64,000 bases of DNA, from assembly GCF_001975985.1 (NCBI RefSeq), contig NZ_MTQF01000007.1:124001-188000 (forward strand), written 5' to 3'. The notes under the pieces were generated by a model that made no database searches, was not told where the DNA came from, and worked only from the letters and a program-made list of their open reading frames with translations. Origin of the DNA: [Flexibacter] sp. ATCC 35103 (GTDB lineage: Bacteria > Bacteroidota > Bacteroidia > Flavobacteriales > Flavobacteriaceae). Shown here in pieces: positions 8,690 through 18,247 of the stretch (its first letter is position 1; each line of letters starts with the position of its first letter). The position numbers and the translations under genes are program-made.

Positions 8690-9687
8690 AATACAATACT
8701 AACTATTCACAAGTTGAGAGTTTGCTATTGTTTGAGAATTCGATAAAAAATAATATTTTAGTTTCAATAATAATACCTACATATAATCGTCTTGATCTAT
8801 TAAAAGAAGCAATTAAAAGCGCTATAAATCAAGATGATAAGGGGTTGGTTGATTATGAAATTATAGTGATGGATAATAATCCTGAAAGTATAAAAAATTT
8901 AGATGTAAAAAAATTAGATATTGATTTTAGTTGTGACAATTTCAGGTATTATGTAAATAGTGAAAATATTGGAATGATGGCTAATTGGAATAGAGGAATA
9001 GAATTAGCTAAAGGTGAATGGATCATTCAATTGCATGATGATGATTATTTTTTGCCTCATTTTATTAAAACTTTGTCCACGGATATTGCAAGATTTAAAG
9101 ATAAAGATGCTATTGTGCATTCAACTCTTTTTCATGACAAAAGAAAAAATACAAGAGTTAATTTAGAAAATAATAAAGAAAAAACATATTATAAACTTAA
9201 CCCATTACATGTAATTAGTGGTAATTATCATATTTCTGGAGCCTTGCTAAAGAGAGATGTTGTTTATAAGTTAGGAGGTTTTGATCAGGATATGTATCCT
9301 ATAAGTGATTATGATTTTAATCAAAGATTGATCAAAGATTACAAAGTTATATTGATAAATAATGATCCTTTAGCTGTAATTATTTTTGATAAAAATGAGA
9401 CTCTTAACCCTAAGGCTTTCGTTAATTGGTTCGCTTTAGAGAGAACAATAAAATTAAACTCTATTGAGCATATTAATAAATTTATACACTTCATGTTATC
9501 TAAAATTATTGATGTTCAGATTAATGCAGAAATTGATCATTATATAAAAGAAATATTTATTGAAAAAGAAGCTAAGGAGTTTTTGAAATCAAAATATTTA
9601 AATGTGAGTAAATCTTCGAGAATACTCTGGAAAATTTACAACAAATATCTTAGAACCCATAATTTGTTAACCAGTAAAAAATATTAA
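8677..9687 (+). CDS. Glycosyltransferase family 2 protein
   Basis: A 336-residue GT-A enzyme. It has the GT2 N-terminal strand (VSIIIPTYNR, residues 29-38), the nucleotide-sugar DNN motif (VMDNN, 64-68), a metal-binding LHDDDY at 119-124, and a later acidic segment (ISDYDFNQRL) at the acceptor/catalytic position. It has no membrane helix and is expected on the cytoplasmic face of the membrane. The gene overlaps the flippase gene by 13 bases. Donor and acceptor cannot be read from the sequence; given its position it could transfer a CDP-dideoxysugar or backbone sugar. Confidence 0.85.
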   Translation: MEILKYNTNYSQVESLLLFENSIKNNILVSIIIPTYNRLDLLKEAIKSAINQDDKGLVDYEIIVMDNNPESIKNLDVKKLDIDFSCDNFRYYVNSENIGMMANWNRGIELAKGEWIIQLHDDDYFLPHFIKTLSTDIARFKDKDAIVHSTLFHDKRKNTRVNLENNKEKTYYKLNPLHVISGNYHISGALLKRDVVYKLGGFDQDMYPISDYDFNQRLIKDYKVILINNDPLAVIIFDKNETLNPKAFVNWFALERTIKLNSIEHINKFIHFMLSKIIDVQINAEIDHYIKEIFIEKEAKEFLKSKYLNVSKSSRILWKIYNKYLRTHNLLTSKKY

Positions 9688-9714
9688 GAATAATATTTTA
9701 TTTACAATATATAT

Positions 9715-10653
9715 ATGAATAAATATCTCTTAATAGGTGGAGCAGGATTTATAGGATCAGCTATTGCAAAAGAATTATTATTAAAAGGTAATGAAGTTTC
9801 TATCTTTGAATTACCTCAATCAAATCTTTTTCGAGTTAAACTCATTGAAGATAAGATAAATATTTATACTGGTGATCTAACTCAAATAGATGTAATAAAG
9901 GATATTATTGTAAAAAATAAAATTTCAATCGTTTTACATTTAGCATCATCTCTTATTCCTTCAAGTGCTGAACACCATTATAATGTTGATCTTGAAAATA
10001 TAATTTTACCTACTATTAAATTATTAACTGTTTTTTCAGAATTAAAAGTAAAACTTGTGTTCTTTTCTTCAGGTGGTGCTGTATACGGAAAAAAAAATAA
10101 CGGTATTTTTTCTGAAAATGATGTTTTAATGCCTATTTCATATTATGGGCAATCTAAACTTATAATTGAGGAATCGATTAAATTTGAATCAAGAAAATCG
10201 GGGTTGAATTTTTTGATATTAAGACCCTCAAATCCTTATGGTATTGGACAAAGTTTATATGGTAAACAAGGTTTAATAGCAACATGTATACATAATATTT
10301 TAACAGATCAACCTATAGAAATATGGGGAGATGGGACTGTTGTTCGAGATTATATTTATATTGATGATTTTGTTGATATTGTTGTTAATATAATAAATAA
10401 AGCAGAAGAAAATGAAACAGTTAATATTGGTTCAGGAAAAGGATACTCTGTTAATCAAGTATTAGATATCTTTAAGAGACTAATTACAAAAAGAAATATT
10501 GATTTAAAGTTTTTAGAAGGAAGGTCTGTAGATGCATCCGCTATTATATTAGATGTAACTAAACTTAAATCGATTTTGAATTATGAATTTACCACTTTAG
10601 AAAATGGTATTCAAAAGTTTTTATCTCATGAAACTGATAATTCGCAATTATAA
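9715..10653 (+). CDS. NAD-dependent epimerase/dehydratase (extended SDR)
   Basis: A 312-residue extended SDR with GGAGFIGS at residues 8-15, HLASSLIPSS, SSGGAVYG, the catalytic YGQSK, and a C-terminal substrate-binding part including RPSNPYG and RDYIYIDD. The RDYIYIDD block is usual in UDP-glucose 4-epimerase-like enzymes. The substrate is not identifiable: a GalE-like 4-epimerase or a UDP-sugar decarboxylase/dehydratase are both possible. It lies between two glycosyltransferases, so it may supply the donor for one of them. Confidence 0.78.
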   Translation: MNKYLLIGGAGFIGSAIAKELLLKGNEVSIFELPQSNLFRVKLIEDKINIYTGDLTQIDVIKDIIVKNKISIVLHLASSLIPSSAEHHYNVDLENIILPTIKLLTVFSELKVKLVFFSSGGAVYGKKNNGIFSENDVLMPISYYGQSKLIIEESIKFESRKSGLNFLILRPSNPYGIGQSLYGKQGLIATCIHNILTDQPIEIWGDGTVVRDYIYIDDFVDIVVNIINKAEENETVNIGSGKGYSVNQVLDIFKRLITKRNIDLKFLEGRSVDASAIILDVTKLKSILNYEFTTLENGIQKFLSHETDNSQL

Positions 10654-10664
10654 TTAAATAAATA

Positions 10665-11585
10665 ATGTCAAATATTTATCTTTCAATTTGTATTCCAACA
10701 AATGGGCGTCTTGAAATTCTAAAAAAAACACTAGATAGTATATTCATTAATTGTGAAGTAAGTTTTTCTGATTTCGAAGTAGTTATTTCAGATAACTCTA
10801 CTGATAATATGTTAGAGGAATTATTAACTTCTTATAAAGAATTTCCTAATATCGTTTATAACAAAACTACTTCCGAAGGTTTTTTAAATTCGGTGAATGC
10901 TTTGAATATGGGGAAAGGATTGTTTTTAAAATTACATAATAATTATACAATATTTAAGAAAGGTGGCTTAAAACAAATTATATCTTTTATAAAAAATGAG
11001 AAAATAAATAAGCCAGTTACATTTTTTACAAATGGTGTTCTGAAAAATAGTAATAGTAAGAATTTTGAAACTTTTGATTCTTTTACTAGCGAATTGTCTT
11101 ATTGGAACACTTGGAGTACAGGGTTTTCAATTTGGAAAGAAGACTTAGAGAAATATTCTCAAAAAGATCTCAATAAAATGTTTCCTCACACTTCACTTTT
11201 GTTAAGGCAGAATGATAAAAAGAATTTTATAATAAATAATGAATCAATTTTTATTAACCAGGAAGTTTCACAAAAAGGAGGATATAATTTATTTAAAACA
11301 TTTGGAGTTGATTATTTATCAATGATGGATGAATTACAAAAAAAAGCTATAATTTCTCCTACTACTTTCAATAAGATTAAAAACGATCTGTTCAATAATT
11401 TTTTTGTAGAATGGTATTTTAATACAAAAATTAAAAATAATAATTATACTTATGATTTAACAGATATAAAAGGAAGTATAAAAGAATATTACTCTATTAA
11501 AGAATACTATTATTTAATTTTTTTGTCTTATTTTTTGTCTTTTAAAATGTTACTTTATAGAGTGATTAATTTTCTACGAAAATAA
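10665..11585 (+). CDS. Glycosyltransferase family 2-like protein with altered DxD motif
   Basis: A 306-residue protein whose N-terminal half follows the GT2 pattern (LSICIPTNGR at 6-15 and VVISDNSTDN at 39-48). The metal-binding acidic motif expected near residue 90 reads LHNNYTI instead of L(H)DDD, so both usual aspartates are asparagines. The C-terminal part ends in a hydrophobic stretch (YYLIFLSYFLSFKMLLYRV). It may be a metal-independent or inactive GT2 relative, or may use another acidic residue. It lies in a run of glycosyltransferase genes. Confidence 0.7.
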   Translation: MSNIYLSICIPTNGRLEILKKTLDSIFINCEVSFSDFEVVISDNSTDNMLEELLTSYKEFPNIVYNKTTSEGFLNSVNALNMGKGLFLKLHNNYTIFKKGGLKQIISFIKNEKINKPVTFFTNGVLKNSNSKNFETFDSFTSELSYWNTWSTGFSIWKEDLEKYSQKDLNKMFPHTSLLLRQNDKKNFIINNESIFINQEVSQKGGYNLFKTFGVDYLSMMDELQKKAIISPTTFNKIKNDLFNNFFVEWYFNTKIKNNNYTYDLTDIKGSIKEYYSIKEYYYLIFLSYFLSFKMLLYRVINFLRK

Positions 11586-11641
11586 GATTTGTAAGTTTTC
11601 AGCTTTATAATTAATAATTAAACTAATAGACTATTTTGCGT

Positions 11642-12268
11642 ATGAAAGTTGTAAAAAAAATAACAATTATAGTACTCCGTATTATTTATAAGATAGTTTA
11701 TTTTTTTTCTGCATTACGAGTAGGATTAAGAATGAATCAAATTTATTCAATTTGGAAAAGTAATTCATTAAAAAAATCTGGAGAAAATTTATTTTTTGAA
11801 TATCCAATTTATTTACATGGAGGAAAGCATATTGAAATTGGAGATGGCTTTAACTCAAGTTTGAGATTCCGTTTAGAAGCATATGACGAGCATTTAGGTT
11901 ATCAATTTACACCGAGAATTAAGATTGGTCATAATGTTAGTATAAATTCAGATTGTCATATAGGAGCAATTAATGAAATAATAATTGAAGATGGAGTTTT
12001 GATTGCTAGTAAAGTATTTATAACAGATCATTATCATGGTGAAATATCCAGTGATGCAATAACAATTCCACCTTCCGAAAGAAAGTTGTTTAGTAAGGGA
12101 CCGGTTAAAATTGAAAAAAATGTTTGGATTGGAGAAGGAGCTGTAATATTGCCAAATGTTATAGTTGGTGAAAACAGTATAATTGGAGCCAATTCAGTAG
12201 TAACAAAAGATATACCCAAAAATTCTGTTGTTGGAGGAAATCCGGCAAAAGTAATTAGAACTCTATGA
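11642..12268 (+). CDS. Hexapeptide-repeat acyltransferase (WbbJ/WcaF-like)
   Basis: A 208-residue left-handed beta-helix acyltransferase. Hexapeptide repeats run through GHNVSINSDCHIGAINEI and IGEGAVILPNVIVGENSIIG, with the O-acetyltransferase signature ITDHYHG (catalytic histidine region) and the ending VVGGNPAKVIR. It probably O-acetylates a sugar from acetyl-CoA. I prefer the ATG at 11642 to the in-frame TTG two codons earlier. The next gene starts inside its stop (ATGA), so they are coupled. A paralogue lies at 17645. Confidence 0.85.
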   Translation: MKVVKKITIIVLRIIYKIVYFFSALRVGLRMNQIYSIWKSNSLKKSGENLFFEYPIYLHGGKHIEIGDGFNSSLRFRLEAYDEHLGYQFTPRIKIGHNVSINSDCHIGAINEIIIEDGVLIASKVFITDHYHGEISSDAITIPPSERKLFSKGPVKIEKNVWIGEGAVILPNVIVGENSIIGANSVVTKDIPKNSVVGGNPAKVIRTL

Positions 12269-13503
12269 ATGAAAATGTAGCATTTACTATTTGTGCAAAA
12301 AACTATTTAGCACAAGCTTTTACTTTAAAAAAATCTTTTGAAAAATTTAATCCAAATTGTGATTTTTTTATTTTTTTATCTGATGATACCGATGAAATAG
12401 CAGATGAATCAGATAAGTTTATTTTACTTGATGATAGTTGGTTGCAAAATTGGAAACAGATGGCATTTAAATATAATGTAATTGAATTTTCGACTTCTAT
12501 TAAACCATTTTGCTTCAAAAAATTATTTAATGAAGGTTATAAAAAAGTAATTTATTTAGATCCGGATATCTATGTAACTAATGAATTGGATGTAATTTAT
12601 AATTATCTTGATAAAAAGACTATAGTTCTTACACCTCATTATTGTAATATTCAAACTGAATATACAGGATCTATAACAGAAGAAGAAATTTTGTTTGTGG
12701 GTATTTATAATTTGGGTTTTGCAGCAATTAATAATGATTTAACAGGAAATAAAATTATTAATTGGTGGATGAACCGATTAGCAAATAAATGTTACGCAGA
12801 TAAATTTGACGCTTTGCATGTTGATCAAAAATGGATGGATTTTATTCCTGCATTTTTTCCTAATGATATATTAATAACACATCATATGGGAATTAATCCC
12901 GCTATTTGGAATCTTCATGAAAGAGAATTGATGATTGATGAAAATAGAAATTACAAGATAAGTAATATTGAGTCAAAAGAATTGTTTCCATTACTGTTTT
13001 TTCACTTCTCTGGATTTGATCCATTTAAGCCGAAATTGATTAATAGAAGACATCCAAAATATAATACAGATGTTTACCCTTCTTATATTCCATTGTTTGA
13101 AAGCTATATTAAAGATGTTTATGAAGCTGGGTATGATAAATATTCAAAATTAAGTTACTCTTTTAATTCATTTGAAAATGGCGAAAACATTATTCCACTT
13201 CACCGAAGACTTTTTAGGGCTTTAGAAGAAGATTACCAAATAGAAGACCCATTTAAAAAGGATAATAACTTTTTTAAAATACTAAATAAAAATAAACTTT
13301 TAACAGGGGTTAAATCAAATGCTTTTTCAACATTTACTGAGGTAGAAAAATCAAGAAGAGGTGTTTTGGGGAGAATTATAATCAAAACATTTAAGATTGT
13401 GAAATTTTGTATTGGAATTAAATATTACACATCACTAATAAGCTTTTTAACTGGAATTGTAAGATTAGAGAAACAAACTTTTCTAATAAAAAATAATGAG
13501 TAA
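12265..13503 (+). CDS. GT8-like glycosyltransferase
   Basis: A 412-residue protein whose N-terminal half resembles GT-A enzymes of the GT8 type: AFTICAKNYLAQAFTLKKS at the start and YKKVIYLDPDIYVTN (DPD at residues 99-101) as the metal/nucleotide-sugar site. It later has NLGFAAINN and FHFSGFDPFKPK, the second a typical closing motif in this bacterial group. I cannot name donor or acceptor. It overlaps the acyltransferase by four bases and is overlapped by the next gene, so the three form one translational unit. Confidence 0.7.
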   Translation: MNENVAFTICAKNYLAQAFTLKKSFEKFNPNCDFFIFLSDDTDEIADESDKFILLDDSWLQNWKQMAFKYNVIEFSTSIKPFCFKKLFNEGYKKVIYLDPDIYVTNELDVIYNYLDKKTIVLTPHYCNIQTEYTGSITEEEILFVGIYNLGFAAINNDLTGNKIINWWMNRLANKCYADKFDALHVDQKWMDFIPAFFPNDILITHHMGINPAIWNLHERELMIDENRNYKISNIESKELFPLLFFHFSGFDPFKPKLINRRHPKYNTDVYPSYIPLFESYIKDVYEAGYDKYSKLSYSFNSFENGENIIPLHRRLFRALEEDYQIEDPFKKDNNFFKILNKNKLLTGVKSNAFSTFTEVEKSRRGVLGRIIIKTFKIVKFCIGIKYYTSLISFLTGIVRLEKQTFLIKNNE

Positions 13504-14392
13504 AATTGATAAAAATGTTGTAATTGCGATTTTAGCCAGGGATTGTGGAGAGTCACTAATTAACAATATCCCTTTAGTTGAGGAGCTTAGAAATAAATTC
13601 ATTTGGTCAAAAGTAATAGTAGTAGAAAATGACAGTATTGATGGTACAAAGGAAATTTTAAGCGATTGGGAAAGTACTTCTGATGGAGTTAAGATAATTT
13701 CACAGGATTTTGGTACAAAAACTATTCCAGATCAGACTGCAGAAATTGCTTCGCCAACTACAAGTTATTATAGGATTGAAAAAATGGCTTTTTATAGAAA
13801 TATTTATTTAGACTATATATCCACTCTTCAACACGATATTGATTACGTTATAATTATAGATATAGATATTAAATGGTTCTCTATCGACGGGCTTGTAAAT
13901 TCCATGGTCGAAATGAGAGATAACTGGGGAGGAATATTTTCAAACGGAATTACTAAAGGTAAAATTTGGGGAGTAACTTCTAAAATTTACTATGATATTT
14001 TTGCTATATGTGAATATCCATTAAAAGATGTTTTCTCTTTTACAGAAAAATCTTTGGATAAAAGTTTTAAAACGATTAACAAGAATATAAAAAGTAACAA
14101 ATTTTATAGTTTAATTTCTGCATTTAGCGGGATTGGGATTTATAAATATGAGGCTATCAAAAATTTAAGATATACTGTTGTAAAGAACTCAGTAAATTCT
14201 AACGAAGCAATTTGTGAGCATATACCTTTTAATAATGAAATAATTAAAGCAGGATATAGAAACTATATTTCCCGAGATTTTTCAGTCATTTATCCAATGA
14301 CGCATAATATCGGACTTAGATTAAAGTTATGGATACCATCAAATATTTTTAATTCTATCCAAGGCTTCTATTATAAGTTAAGAAACCTATGA
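13496..14392 (+). CDS. Putative glycosyltransferase, GT-A-like (CAP59/GT69-like pattern)
   Basis: A 298-residue protein. The N-terminus has a GT-A-like start (VVIAILARDCGESL, then VIVVENDSIDGTKEIL at about 40-55), the conserved RIEKMAFYRNIYLDYI helix, and an acidic DIDI motif (122-125) in IIIDIDIKW. This combination resembles fungal-type CAP59/alpha-1,3-mannosyltransferase-like proteins that also occur in bacterial polysaccharide loci. The assignment to that family is from pattern memory and is tentative; a general glycosyltransferase role is better supported by the context between a GT8-like gene and a polymerase. Confidence 0.55.
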   Translation: MSKIDKNVVIAILARDCGESLINNIPLVEELRNKFIWSKVIVVENDSIDGTKEILSDWESTSDGVKIISQDFGTKTIPDQTAEIASPTTSYYRIEKMAFYRNIYLDYISTLQHDIDYVIIIDIDIKWFSIDGLVNSMVEMRDNWGGIFSNGITKGKIWGVTSKIYYDIFAICEYPLKDVFSFTEKSLDKSFKTINKNIKSNKFYSLISAFSGIGIYKYEAIKNLRYTVVKNSVNSNEAICEHIPFNNEIIKAGYRNYISRDFSVIYPMTHNIGLRLKLWIPSNIFNSIQGFYYKLRNL

Positions 14393-15486
14393 TCTATATT
14401 TTAATATTTTTTATATTATTATTGTTTACAACTATTAGCCTTTATAATAGTAAGTTACGGTATATTCTTTACTTTTTAAGCGTCTTTATATTAATCATTT
14501 TTGGATCTCTTAGATGGGAAACGGGAGCAGATTGGATTCCTTATAATAATTTTTTTCTTTTAAATGATAGTTTAGATAAATTCCTTGAAGGAGGATTTGA
14601 AATTGGGTTTGCTTATCTGAATTATTTTGTAAAAAGCTTTTCAGACAGTTATTCAGTAATGCTTTTTGTAGTATCGTCAATAGCACTTTTATCTAAATCA
14701 ATATTTGTACTAAAGAAGTCGGATAATATAGTTTTTGTTATTTTTGGATTTTATTGCTTTTTTTTAGGAGATAGTTTTCCCGTGAGACAAGCCATGGCGG
14801 TTGGTATTTTGTTGGCAAGCACAATTTTCATAATTGACAGAAAAAAAATATTTTTTTTACTATGCGTCTGTTTAGCAGCAACAATACATGTAACATCTTT
14901 ATTCTTTATTTTTGCATATCCAATTTTTCATCTTAAATGGAGTAATAAAAAAATTATATACCTCTTTTTAGTATGCATATTTATTGGGTTTATCAAGTTA
15001 CCAATTGTAATTTTATCTAAATTAAGTAATGTTGGAGATTTAGGATTTGTAACAGCAAAATTATTGTATTATTTAGAAGATGGAGCAGATCAAAACACTT
15101 TAGATAATCCAATTAATTTTATCGTAAGTCTAATACGTAGATTATTAGTTTTTACACCACTATTTTTATGTAGAAAAAGATGTGAAGCATATGATCCAAA
15201 TTATAATGGATATTTAAATCTACTCTGTTTTGGAAATGCCATTTTTTTTGCGTTCTGTACTTCAATAGAAGTTTTTATAAGAATGGGAGCTTACTTTTAT
15301 ATATATGAAATTTTTCTTCTGGCAATAATTTTAAAAGTATACTGGCCCACAAAAGCAGGATCTTGGGTTTATTTGTTACTTATATTATATTTTTGCATTA
15401 AATTATATGGCGCTCTATCTGCCTATTGGGACTTATACGTGCCTTATTATTCAATTTTTGAATATGTTCCAAGATCAATGCATTAG
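14389..15486 (+). CDS. wzy: EpsG-family polysaccharide polymerase (Wzy candidate 1)
   Basis: A 365-residue integral membrane protein with about ten hydrophobic segments. EpsG-family marks are LRWETGADWIPY (41-52), EIGFAYLN (71-78) and SFPVRQAMAVGI in the middle. EpsG proteins are Wzy-type polymerases that join repeat units in the periplasm. It starts four bases inside the preceding gene (ATGA). A second EpsG-type gene lies at 20942. The following 103 bases are AT-rich with no feature I can support. Confidence 0.82.
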   Translation: MIYILIFFILLLFTTISLYNSKLRYILYFLSVFILIIFGSLRWETGADWIPYNNFFLLNDSLDKFLEGGFEIGFAYLNYFVKSFSDSYSVMLFVVSSIALLSKSIFVLKKSDNIVFVIFGFYCFFLGDSFPVRQAMAVGILLASTIFIIDRKKIFFLLCVCLAATIHVTSLFFIFAYPIFHLKWSNKKIIYLFLVCIFIGFIKLPIVILSKLSNVGDLGFVTAKLLYYLEDGADQNTLDNPINFIVSLIRRLLVFTPLFLCRKRCEAYDPNYNGYLNLLCFGNAIFFAFCTSIEVFIRMGAYFYIYEIFLLAIILKVYWPTKAGSWVYLLLILYFCIKLYGALSAYWDLYVPYYSIFEYVPRSMH

Positions 15487-15589
15487 AATAAATTATGAAA
15501 TATTTTTATAATTTCTAGTTTATCAAAAGCATTACCTAATTAATAAATAGTTTTATACAATTTACTTTATTATATCCTTTTCTTATTAA

Positions 15590-16780
15590 ATGACAACAAT
15601 TAGAGTTTTAGAGGCAAACGTTAGTGGCAACAAGCATAGCATGTTCAATGCATCTTTTTTAAAAATGCTTTCTATTATGCCCCATAGAGGAGAACTTGTT
15701 TTTTATTCGGAAGAAACACATAAACAATGTATACAAAGTTTTTTAGAAAAAGATGGTGATAATACAATCGAAAAAATCAATTTTTCAAAAATAAACATTG
15801 TTGATAAGGGGAGATTTTATTTACCATTTAAAATTTTATTTGAAATATGGAATGTATCTAAGATTTTTTTTAAATTTAGAAAAGATGATTATTTACTTAT
15901 ATTAACTTCAATTAGCCAAGCATCCAATTTTGCTATAAAAATAATAAAGATGTTTTTTCCAAATACCAAAATGATATTTGTTATTCATGGAGAATTAGAA
16001 TTTTTAAAAAAGCATGCTGAACAACCATTCATGCTTAAAATGTGGGGATGGTTTTTAAAATATAGTTTTAAAGTTAAGACTGATAATAAGACATTTTATT
16101 TAGTTTTGGGAGATGTTATAAAGAACAATATGAAAAGATATAATATTGTTGATCTCAATAAAGTTTTAACAATTGACCATCCATGTCTGTATAATGGAAA
16201 AACGAAATCAATAGATAATAGCTCTTCAGTTTTAAAAATAGGAGCCATTGGGGTAGCATCTGAACAAAAAAAGTCTCAATTCATTTTTGATATAGGTGAT
16301 AAAATTATTGAAAAAAATAAATCAGATATTCAAGTAGAAATTATTGGAAAAATATTGCCAAACGTATATAAATACTTAAGACCCGGAGTTATTTATTCCA
16401 AAGAAAACATAATGTTAGACCAGCAAACATTTGATAATAAAATAGCTGATCTCGATTTTTCATTATTTTTTTATGACAATACATATTATGAATTATGCGC
16501 AAGTGGAGCTTTTTTTGATGCACTTAATCATGAAATACCAATGTTAGGGTTAAAAAATGATTTCTTTGAATATTATTTTCAAAAGTATGGATCTATGGGA
16601 TATCTGTTTAATACCGTAGATGAGTTAATAACTTTTTTAATGAGTTATAATAAATCAAATGATAATAAATATAATTCTTTCATAGATAATATGAGAATGG
16701 CAAAAAAAAAATTAGCAATAGATAATTTAGTGATTAGTTTTGAGGCTAAGCTTTTGCAAAATGAATTATTAGGAAAGTAA
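15590..16780 (+). CDS. Putative GT-B glycosyltransferase
   Basis: A 396-residue protein read as a GT-B fold. The N-terminal half has alternating hydrophobic strands and IFVIHGELEFL, typical of acceptor domains. The C-terminal half starts at KIGAIGVASEQKKSQFIFD, with VEIIGKI and a nucleotide-sugar-like segment YELCASGAFFDALNHEIPML. No canonical GT4 E-x7-E motif is obvious, so the family is uncertain. A run of ten adenines occurs near its 3' end (16702-16711). Confidence 0.55.
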   Translation: MTTIRVLEANVSGNKHSMFNASFLKMLSIMPHRGELVFYSEETHKQCIQSFLEKDGDNTIEKINFSKINIVDKGRFYLPFKILFEIWNVSKIFFKFRKDDYLLILTSISQASNFAIKIIKMFFPNTKMIFVIHGELEFLKKHAEQPFMLKMWGWFLKYSFKVKTDNKTFYLVLGDVIKNNMKRYNIVDLNKVLTIDHPCLYNGKTKSIDNSSSVLKIGAIGVASEQKKSQFIFDIGDKIIEKNKSDIQVEIIGKILPNVYKYLRPGVIYSKENIMLDQQTFDNKIADLDFSLFFYDNTYYELCASGAFFDALNHEIPMLGLKNDFFEYYFQKYGSMGYLFNTVDELITFLMSYNKSNDNKYNSFIDNMRMAKKKLAIDNLVISFEAKLLQNELLGK

Positions 16781-16808
16781 AATAAATAATATTTACAATA
16801 AATATTAA

Positions 16809-17642
16809 ATGGATATAAAAATTAGTCTTATAGTTTCTACCTATGGACGATATAAAGAAGTGGAGCTGCTTTTTGAAACCCTCGCAAATCAAGATTGCGA
16901 TTTTGAAATTTTTGAAGTTATAGTTGTAGATCAAAACGACAAATTAAATTTAGATCCTTTAATAAATTATTATAGTACCAAATTTAATCTTGTTCATTAT
17001 AAAGCTGACTTTAAAGGATTGTCTAAAGCTAAAAATAAAGGAATAGATTTAGCAAAAGGATCGATAATAACTTTTCCTGATGATGATTGCACATTTTATC
17101 CTGATACAATTTCAAATGCACTCAATTTTTTTGATGCAAATCCAAAAGTTGATGTAGTTTATGGGAGTGTATTTGAACGAAGCACAAATACTAATGTGAT
17201 GCGAAATTGGCCAAAAACACAAAAAAAGTTAAATTTAATTAATTTTAGTGTAAGATATTCAGCAATTACATGTTTCGCAAGAATTAAAATACTCTTTAAT
17301 GAAAATTATGGAGTAGGATCTAAAATTTCTTCTGGAGAAGAGTTGGATTATGTGATACGTGCAATTAAAAAATATAATGTATGGTATTCTCCCACTATTC
17401 AAGTGTGGCATCCTAAATTGGATGTGTTATCAATGACAAATGATAAGATTTATAATTATGCTTATGGATACGCTGCTATTATGAGAAAAAATTCTAATCT
17501 TATTATATTTTCTGTGTTTTTAATGTCCTTAATGTACCAGGTGGTGAGATATTTTTTAAATATTTTCTCAACTTATGAACGACAAAAATATTGGCTTGCT
17601 ATTAAGGGTAGAGTTGATGGTTTTTTACTTTTGAAAGAATAA
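16809..17642 (+). CDS. Glycosyltransferase family 2 protein
   Basis: A 277-residue GT2 enzyme: SLIVSTYGR at 6-14, VVDQND at 39-44, GLSKAKNKGIDLAKG for the acceptor-side loop, FPDDD at 89-93 as the metal-binding motif, and SSGEELDYVIRA as the catalytic-base region. A hydrophobic C-terminal segment (LIIFSVFLMSLMYQVVRYFL) may associate with the membrane. It is followed after two bases by an acyltransferase gene, so the two may act on the same residue. Donor unknown. Confidence 0.86.
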   Translation: MDIKISLIVSTYGRYKEVELLFETLANQDCDFEIFEVIVVDQNDKLNLDPLINYYSTKFNLVHYKADFKGLSKAKNKGIDLAKGSIITFPDDDCTFYPDTISNALNFFDANPKVDVVYGSVFERSTNTNVMRNWPKTQKKLNLINFSVRYSAITCFARIKILFNENYGVGSKISSGEELDYVIRAIKKYNVWYSPTIQVWHPKLDVLSMTNDKIYNYAYGYAAIMRKNSNLIIFSVFLMSLMYQVVRYFLNIFSTYERQKYWLAIKGRVDGFLLLKE

Positions 17643-17644
17643 TT

Positions 17645-18238
17645 ATGTTAGAAAGATATGGTTTTTTAGGGTCCATTAGGCTTTTTTTATCGTTAATTTA
17701 CACTAAGCTTTTTTTTAGAAAGGCAAGATTAATACGATTGCCATTTGATATACGTAATAAAAAGTATATTAAAATAGGAGAAAATTTTACAGCAGGGTTT
17801 GGTTGTAGAATAGAAGTGTTTCCTGTTGATGGACATACAGGTGATACATGTATAAAAATAGGCAAAAACGTTCAAATAAACGATTATGTTCACATTGGTG
17901 CTATTGGTTCAATTATTATAGGAGATAATGTTTTAATGGCAAGTAAAATCTATATATCAGATCATAATCACGGAAGTTATGATGATTTGGTTAGTGATCA
18001 TCCAATGAGTATACCAATAGAAAGAGAGTCAGTTTGTAAACCGGTTATTATTGGAGATAATGTATGGATAGGCGAATCGGTTTGTATTTTACCTGGAGTT
18101 AATATAGGAAAAGGTTGTGTTATTGGTGCATTATCAGTCGTTACTAAAAATATACCGGATTATAGTATAGCTGTAGGTAGCCCTGCAAAAGTTGTAAAAA
18201 AATATGATTTTGAAATTAATAAATGGATAAGAATATAA
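17645..18238 (+). CDS. Hexapeptide-repeat acyltransferase (WcaF/WbbJ-like)
   Basis: A 197-residue left-handed beta-helix acyltransferase with hexapeptide turns (IKIGKNVQINDYVHIGAIG, IIIGDNVLMASKIYI), the catalytic-region motif ISDHNHGSY, VIIGDNVWIGESVCILPGV and the closing AVGSPAKVVKKY. Likely an O-acetyltransferase using acetyl-CoA on a polymer sugar. It is clearly related to the gene at 11642. It sits between a GT2 gene and the 2OG oxygenase gene, making a small tailoring group. Confidence 0.87.
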   Translation: MLERYGFLGSIRLFLSLIYTKLFFRKARLIRLPFDIRNKKYIKIGENFTAGFGCRIEVFPVDGHTGDTCIKIGKNVQINDYVHIGAIGSIIIGDNVLMASKIYISDHNHGSYDDLVSDHPMSIPIERESVCKPVIIGDNVWIGESVCILPGVNIGKGCVIGALSVVTKNIPDYSIAVGSPAKVVKKYDFEINKWIRI

Positions 18239-18247
18239 TATATCATT

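Noticed and set aside
11632..11638. TATTTTG just before the acyltransferase start at 11642 as a promoter box
   Set aside because: One base short of TAnnTTTG and too close to the ATG for a normal transcription start.
16702..16711. A10 run near the end of the GT-B-like gene as a phase-variable site
   Set aside because: Long A runs are common in this AT-rich region and this one is near the 3' end, where a shift would change little.
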